DNA from: Aegilops tauschii subsp. strangulata
Taxonomy: Eukaryota; Streptophyta; Magnoliopsida; Poales; Poaceae
Assembly: GCF_002575655.3 (NCBI RefSeq)
Contig: NC_053036.3
Coordinates: 197,502,788 to 197,566,787, forward strand
Reading direction: 5' to 3'
Length of the DNA: 64,000 bases
Shown: piece after piece, positions 59,301 to 64,000 of the stretch
Numbering within the stretch: the first letter of the stretch is position 1
Layout: each line of letters opens with the position of its first letter
Notes under the pieces: model-generated
What the model was told of the DNA's origin: nothing
What the model saw: the letters and a program-made list of their open reading frames with translations, nothing else
The model's database searches: none
Translations under genes and position numbers: made by a program

Positions 59301-61430
59301 CTCTCAGCTGACCCGTTCTGTTGGTGTGCATGAGGGCACGAGACGTGGTGAGATATACCTATTTTGGTAAAAAAAAAGGAGTTCAACTTTTCATACTCCC
59401 CTTCCCAGTCCGTTTGTAAAGCAAGAATCTTGCGATCAAATTGGCGTTCTACTAGATGTTGAAAGTCATGAAACTTTTGGAAAACTTTAGACTTGTGTTT
59501 GATCAAATATATCCAAGTGAATTTACTGAAATCGTCGATGAAACTCACATAATATTTCTTCCTTCCTACTGTTTCAACAGCAGGACCCCAAACATCAGAA
59601 AACACAAGTTCTAAAGGAAATTTTGATTCACTTATTGACTTAGGATAAGGCAACTGGTGACTTTTGCCTTTTTGGCAGGCGTCACATACAGAATCTTTAT
59701 TGAACGAATTTGCACACGGGAGATTATTTTTGCTAATGACTTTGCTAACAATAAGAGGAGATGGATGGCCTAAACGCTGGTGCCACCTATCCGAAGATAG
59801 CTTGGTGACACTGAGCATGTGCTTCTTGGCGTCGGATCCCGTGTGCCTAACCGGGTAGAGTCCTCTTCTACCCCTGCCTCGAAGGAGCACCTTCTTCGTT
59901 GCCCGTTCCTTGACAAGAAAAGAATAGGGATGAATTTCAACAAAGGAATTATTGTCAACAGCAAGGCGGCTAGCGGAGATTAGGCTTTTGTTGGCTTGCG
60001 GTACATGACGAATATTATTTAGGAGGAGATCTCGATCAAGAGTATGAATAGCTGAATGACCGATATGTTTAATAACCATACCTGATCCACTGGCAGTATG
60101 AATCTATTCGTTTCCAGTGTAGCGATCCCGCACGGTCGGCTTTTCCAAATCTCCTGTGATGTGGTCGGTGGCACCACTGTCCAAGTACCAGTTCGTGTCC
60201 ACCCCGTACTGCGGTGCAGCAAGGTTGGCCGACTTCTCCTCCACGCCTTGATAGGACTCATCATAGCGCTTCCAGCACTTCCAGGCTGGATGGCCCATCT
60301 TGCCACAGATCTAGCACTGGACCCTGGGGGCATGATTGTTGTTGTAGTTGCCCCCACCGCTGTTGTTGCTGCCGTGTCCGCCGCCGCGCCCTCCAGGTTT
60401 GGAGTAGCCGCCGCCGCACCCGCCGCGGTCACCACCATTTGCCACCTTGGCGGCGACCGCGATCACCACCACCAGCACCGTTTCTACGGCCTCGGGTAGC
60501 AGCGTTGGCAGAGGATTGGGACCCTCCGCCCCGAAGATTGAGCCTTGTTTCAAAGCTCAGCAGCTGTGAGAACAGCTCGGCCACGGTCACCAGCTCCACC
60601 CGGGAACACATGGCAGACACCACCGGGTCGAAATCTTCATCTAGCCCGGCCAGGATGTGGGAGACGATGTCGTCGTCGTCCACCTTCTTCCCTGCGGCGA
60701 TCAGTTCATCGCAGAGAGACTTGATCTTCCCGACGTAGTCGGTGATGGAGGAGTTGCCCTTCTGCAGGTTGGCGAGGGCGATCCGGGCGTTGGTGGTCTG
60801 GGAACGGGTGTGAGATGCAAGCATCCCTTCCACCGTGTTCCAGAGCTCAGCAGAGGTGTGGCATGAAGCAACCTGGATAGCTATCTCACGCGGAAGTGTC
60901 GTCGGGAGATAGGAGAAGACTTGTTGGTCTTGAGCATACCAGGTTTGGAAATCAGGGTTCGGCGCTTTCGCCGTCGTCTTGCCATCAGACGAGGCCACAT
61001 CGATCTGCATGGGCGGTGGCGGTTGCTCGACGTCGAGATACTTGGCCATCTGTGCTCCTCGGATGGCCGAGAGCACCGTCGCCCGCCATAGAGCCTGGTT
61101 GCCCTTCGTGAGCTTCTCGGTGGCGGCGTGTGCGAATGGCGAGGATGGGAAGGAACTTGAAGACGCCATGGATGTGCTCGAGGATGGCTCTGGTTACCAT
61201 GTAAAATTATGATGGTGGAAGCATATGCAATCCTGCAGGGACACATGTGTGTTATATAGCTCAACAAGTACAAGGATCGGCAGGTAGTTGGTAGTCTTGA
61301 CCCATACTCCAAGCTATACATGAGATGAGATCATATCTACTCTAACCACCTGCCTAGATTACACAATACGCACGCAACACAACCGTGACATACATGTCAC
61401 GTTACACAGCTACAAACCTATCTGTTAACA
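56400..61430 (-). mobile_element. complete Copia LTR retrotransposon G with full but disabled gag-pol
   Basis: LTRs 56400-56630 and 61200-61430 are each 231 bp (TGTAAAATT...CTGTTAACA in plus orientation). Target duplications TTACA lie at 56395-56399 and 61431-61435. On the minus strand the primer site TGGTAACCAGAGCC follows the 5' LTR and TTGAGGGAGGA precedes the 3' LTR. I count six LTR differences (2.6 percent), four of them CpG transitions. With the usual grass intergenic rate this implies an insertion of order 1 Myr ago, less if CpG decay is discounted. Domain order gag, protease, integrase, reverse transcriptase, RNase H is that of Copia. It inserted 0.7 kb downstream of the RabGAP gene, in the same orientation. 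Confidence 0.96.
56618..61169 (-). pseudogene. gag-pol polyprotein of Copia element G, stops and frameshifts
   Basis: ATG at 61169 opens gag (MASSSSFPSSPFAHAATEKL) with a UBN2 core. After a shift near 60450 come a Gly-rich region and a CCHC knuckle (ICGKMGHPAWKC) with TAG at 60310-60312. Protease has WYLDSGATDHIT (about 60170-60205). A TAG follows at 60104-60106. Integrase (60079-58900) has RWHQRLGHP, CDACQKGK and the catalytic D in DVWGP, D in LQTDWEGEY and E in NGSAERKHR. An A8 run near 58752-58759 carries a shift, with further stops near 58462 and 58315. Reverse transcriptase starts near 58150 (WVYKIKKKVDG); a deletion of about 25 bp near 57957 removes the stretch after RYKAR. YVDD is intact at 57581-57592. 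RNase H has [18 protein letters not shown] last TAG at 56762 precedes ...[13 protein letters not shown], ending inside the 3' LTR. Confidence 0.93.
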
Positions 61431-62115
61431 TTACAATCACTAACATATGATAGCTCTGTTTTTTAGGGACAACCGGAGCTTTCCTTGCTTTTACAGCACA
61501 ACCCCCATTTCATTAGCTTCTTTTACAGCACGACTCCTTTGGATTAGTTTGTGATCGCACTAATCCCGTGTCCAAAAAAAGACTTTGTACGTGACATTAA
61601 TGATATCTTTAACCTTTGCTTCTTTTAAATCTTAGCCGTAGGTATCAAATTTTAACAGTGGAGATAATTTAAGTGGAGCAATGGGGTGGCTTGTTTGCGT
61701 CTTATTTTAATAATATAATACTAATAGATAGATAATAGATTCAGAACACAAGGGAGCAAAATCGTGCAGTGTAAGGCGTCAAATTTTCTTGGAACAAAGT
61801 TCTGTACTTCTGTGGCTACAATATTCTCGCCAGGTGAATCTCAACATGCATGACATTTCAACTTGAATTGAAATTATTATTTTTGCAAGGTACCCACAGC
61901 ACCATGTCTGTACAAGCATATGAACTTAAGTGGGATACAGAGAACGTGATATCATTACATACAGAAGTTGCATCTATCCTGTATCCGGGGCCATCTTCCG
62001 ATTATGACCACCCGTGAGAACCTTCACTCGCTATTTCTGTGCCAAATATGGTCGTGTATGTGTAGATTCAAATGGTAAAGAATCCCTCAGTGGAAGCATA
62101 TCTTCCGGTGCCTTT
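61431..62115. other. downstream flank and 3' UTR of the RabGAP gene
   Basis: No other gene is seen. The 3' untranslated region of the minus-strand gene occupies an unknown part adjoining 62116. A partial direct duplication of TTTCTTTGCC-type sequence (62119-62131 and 62167-62179) lies around the last exon. Confidence 0.6.
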
Positions 62116-63951
62116 TTAGGTTTTCTTTGCCTGTACCTGTAAAATGAACAAAGTTACATTTGTAGGTTTTCTTTGCCAGTTCCAGTGCATTTTAGATTTT
62201 CTTTGTCTCATTGATAGTCTAGTAGCTAGGGTATTGGAGTACTTTATCTGTTTATATGACACTAAATCTAGTCAGGTTATTGCAAATAAAAGTGAGAAGA
62301 ATAGCAACTTACCAGTTTGAGGTATTTCTTGTGAAGTTTCAGAGCTCCAGCGCAGGCTTTTTTCGCATCTAAATTCCCATTTACATCATTCAATATCTGA
62401 AAGGAAACAAATGCAGGAGTTGCAGATACAGAACACATGATGATATACAAACATATAATATGGGCTTAAATTTGGTTTAATTTTAGGAGATGTGCTTAAA
62501 ATTGGCCTTCTTTTAACTAAAAAGAAGCTTAGTCATTGGCAACTTGCTTAAAATTGATTGGGAATTTTGAAAAGAAAGAAAAGTCAGGTTTTGGTCCAGT
62601 ACCCTAATAAGATCATCCAGTCCTCTAGCTTCTTGTAACAGTTTTTCTCTCTTTTCCTTGAGCACACTTGCAACCATGAAAACTGAAATGGGAACTGGGC
62701 CATCAGTTTCCTCAGAGACATCCTTGTCCTTATCCCACTTGGCAAAATGGCGCACTCCTCTTAATTTTGATTTCGATACTTTTTTATGTGCACCGCTTGC
62801 TTCTTCACATGCTGCAAAGAAGATATCCGGATCGTATTCGAGAGCCCACATCATCTGTTGGTAGGTTTTAAAAATCAGATAAGAGAATCAGAAGCAACTA
62901 ACAGAAACTCATTCCGATACTAATACCACTTAACGTTTGCCAATACCAAATAAATATTAGTGCTTACAATTTTGTGAGATTTTTTTTTCATGCAAGCACA
63001 CAAACCACCCTACTTTGCAAATAGATGGAAACGTGTTATTATCTTTCTTTTTTCCTCAAGAGGAAGCAAGCCACTAAGTTCGTCCACGTGTAACAAATAA
63101 TGGAACACCTATTTGAATAGAAGTAATTTCAGTAAAGGAGAGATATCAAATGCAACATGCATGCAAACCCTTTAGTTTAAGCACAAAATAAAAGTCGAAG
63201 AATCCAAACCAGGTTGTAGACAGTGTACTTATCAATTGACATAGCCAATCTGTATTATTGAAGCTCTAACTCTCTATGTCGAGAGTAATGAAAAAGAGAA
63301 AGTTCTGACAAAATAATAAATGAAAGAACAAAGTTACTATTCATGGCAAAATTCTCTTTTTTGGTTTACCATCCCATTTTCAATTGGAAGTTAATTTGAA
63401 ACGATGATACATCTAAAAGACTCCACAAACTAAGGGCAGCCTGGTGCACGTAGCTCCCGCTTGCGCAGGGTCCGGGGAAGGGTCCGACCACTTTGGGTCT
63501 ATAGTAGGCAACCTTTCCCTACATTTCTGCAAGAGATTGTTTCCAGGACTCGAACCCGTGACCTCATGGTCACAAGGCAACAGCTTTACCGTTGGGCCAA
63601 GGCTCCCCTTCAAAAGACTCCACAAACTACATTTCCAAAAAAAAGGGAATCGTCATGTTGATCTTTTGCCTAAGCCAACAGGATTTTGTGATCACCCCTA
63701 AAGTAACTTTCCACCATCTATCTCACATTCTATAAAATGTACAGCATATAATAATTTAGAACAACCATCAAACAGAAAAATGAGATGTCAAAATCGATTG
63801 TCTGGTTCTAGCGATACTCATCATACTATATTGTTATTAGGGTAGCTTCATACCTCCCACAGGTACAAGGAGTCCCCAAATGACACCTCACGTCGAAATA
63901 GAACCATGAACATACGGAATGCAAAAAGATAGTCACCTCCACCAAGTGTTT
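62116..63951 (-). CDS. TBC-domain Rab GTPase-activating protein, 3' exons (gene continues right of window)
   Basis: Four exons join with consistent phase and GT-AG sites: 63951-63854, 62854-62603, 62396-62313 and 62136-62116 (stop TAA). The first encodes the end of a TBC (Rab-GAP) domain, GGGDYLFAFRMFMVLFRRE then SFGDSLYLWE. The second begins MMWALEYDPDIF and contains PVPISVFMVASVLKEKREKL and EARGLDDLIR. The third encodes NDVNGNLDAKKACAGALKLH and the last VQAKKT. This tail is characteristic of plant TBC RabGAPs of the GYP1/GYP7-like superfamily, which accelerate GTP hydrolysis by Rab proteins in vesicle traffic. The catalytic Arg and Gln fingers lie upstream, outside the window. No lesions are seen and codon phase is kept, so the gene is probably functional. 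Introns are 898, 206 and 176 bp or near; the largest (62855-63853) holds an Au SINE. Confidence 0.9.
63433..63611 (-). mobile_element. Au SINE in an intron of the RabGAP gene
   Basis: On the minus strand the 179-bp element starts with a tRNA-like head: A-box-like CCCAACGGTAAAGCTG and B-box GGTCACGGGTTCGAGTCC (about 63537-63605). It continues with the body GACCCAAAGTGGTCGGACCC and ends near GGTGCACC...GCTGCCCT, the known Au SINE of Triticeae and other angiosperms. Perfect 18-bp target duplications AAAAGACTCCACAAACTA flank it at 63415-63432 and 63612-63629. It lies wholly within the 999-bp intron, antisense to no exon, in the same orientation as the gene. Confidence 0.95.
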
Positions 63952-64000
63952 CTGTGTCCAGAACTCAACAGTATTATAAAACCACAGGTAAACCAGAGAA

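Noticed and set aside
60098..61212. Plus-strand open frames over the gag region of G
   Set aside because: Antisense shadows of the real minus-strand gag, produced by GC-rich codon use.

Overview
The window is plant nuclear DNA from a large, repeat-rich grass genome, most likely Triticeae (wheat, Aegilops, barley or rye type). The grounds are LTRs whose ends I recognise from Triticeae (TGATACGTCTCCAACG..., TGTTGGAAATATGCCC of the Angela/BARE group), an Au-type SINE, a Ptta/En/Spm (CACTA-type) transposase gene, and one host gene with GT-AG introns. There are no bacterial features, rRNA genes or CRISPR arrays. I infer that over 80 percent of the window is transposon-derived.

Layout. 1-1749: end of a minus-strand Gypsy element (LTR 80-1749) that runs off the left edge. 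1750-4084 and 12340-14240: old unclassified DNA with a 485-bp palindromic MITE (3112-3596), split by a complete minus-strand non-autonomous Gypsy element, here 'E2' (4085-12339, target duplication GTGGG). 14240-20145: a GC-rich patch, then a decayed plus-strand Ptta/En/Spm transposase gene (15760-19817) with serially duplicated 5' exon modules and a small retroposon in an intron. 20146-27208: a plus-strand Gypsy copy 'E3' with gag and protease only, truncated in both LTRs.

27209-53950 is a four-level nest. A minus-strand gag-protease Gypsy copy 'D' is split at 29022/49961 by a Sirevirus-like Copia element 'C' (29023-49960, TTGTG). C is itself split by a 3.8-kb probable solo LTR (32427-36206) and by a non-coding LTR element 'B' (37352-45874, ATATC). 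B in turn holds a solo LTR 'S1' (43124-44646, CTTGG). 53951-56399 holds a CACTA terminus, a broken LINE fragment, a truncated Angela-type LTR and another truncated LTR. 56400-61430 is a complete minus-strand Copia element 'G' (TTACA) with all gag-pol domains but many stops.

The only convincing host gene is at the right edge: the 3' exons (62116-63951, minus strand) of a TBC-domain Rab GTPase-activating protein, with an Au SINE in an intron. It continues past the window.

The most interesting biology is in the non-autonomous retrotransposons. E2, E3 and D share a primer site, a 3' non-coding region, a repeated polypurine-like motif and the start of the LTR, but carry different proteins: gag plus protease in E3 and D, a CCHC/basic/acidic protein in E2. 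None has reverse transcriptase or integrase. Element B carries a tRNA-Lys-like sequence inside a tandem array of hairpin units.
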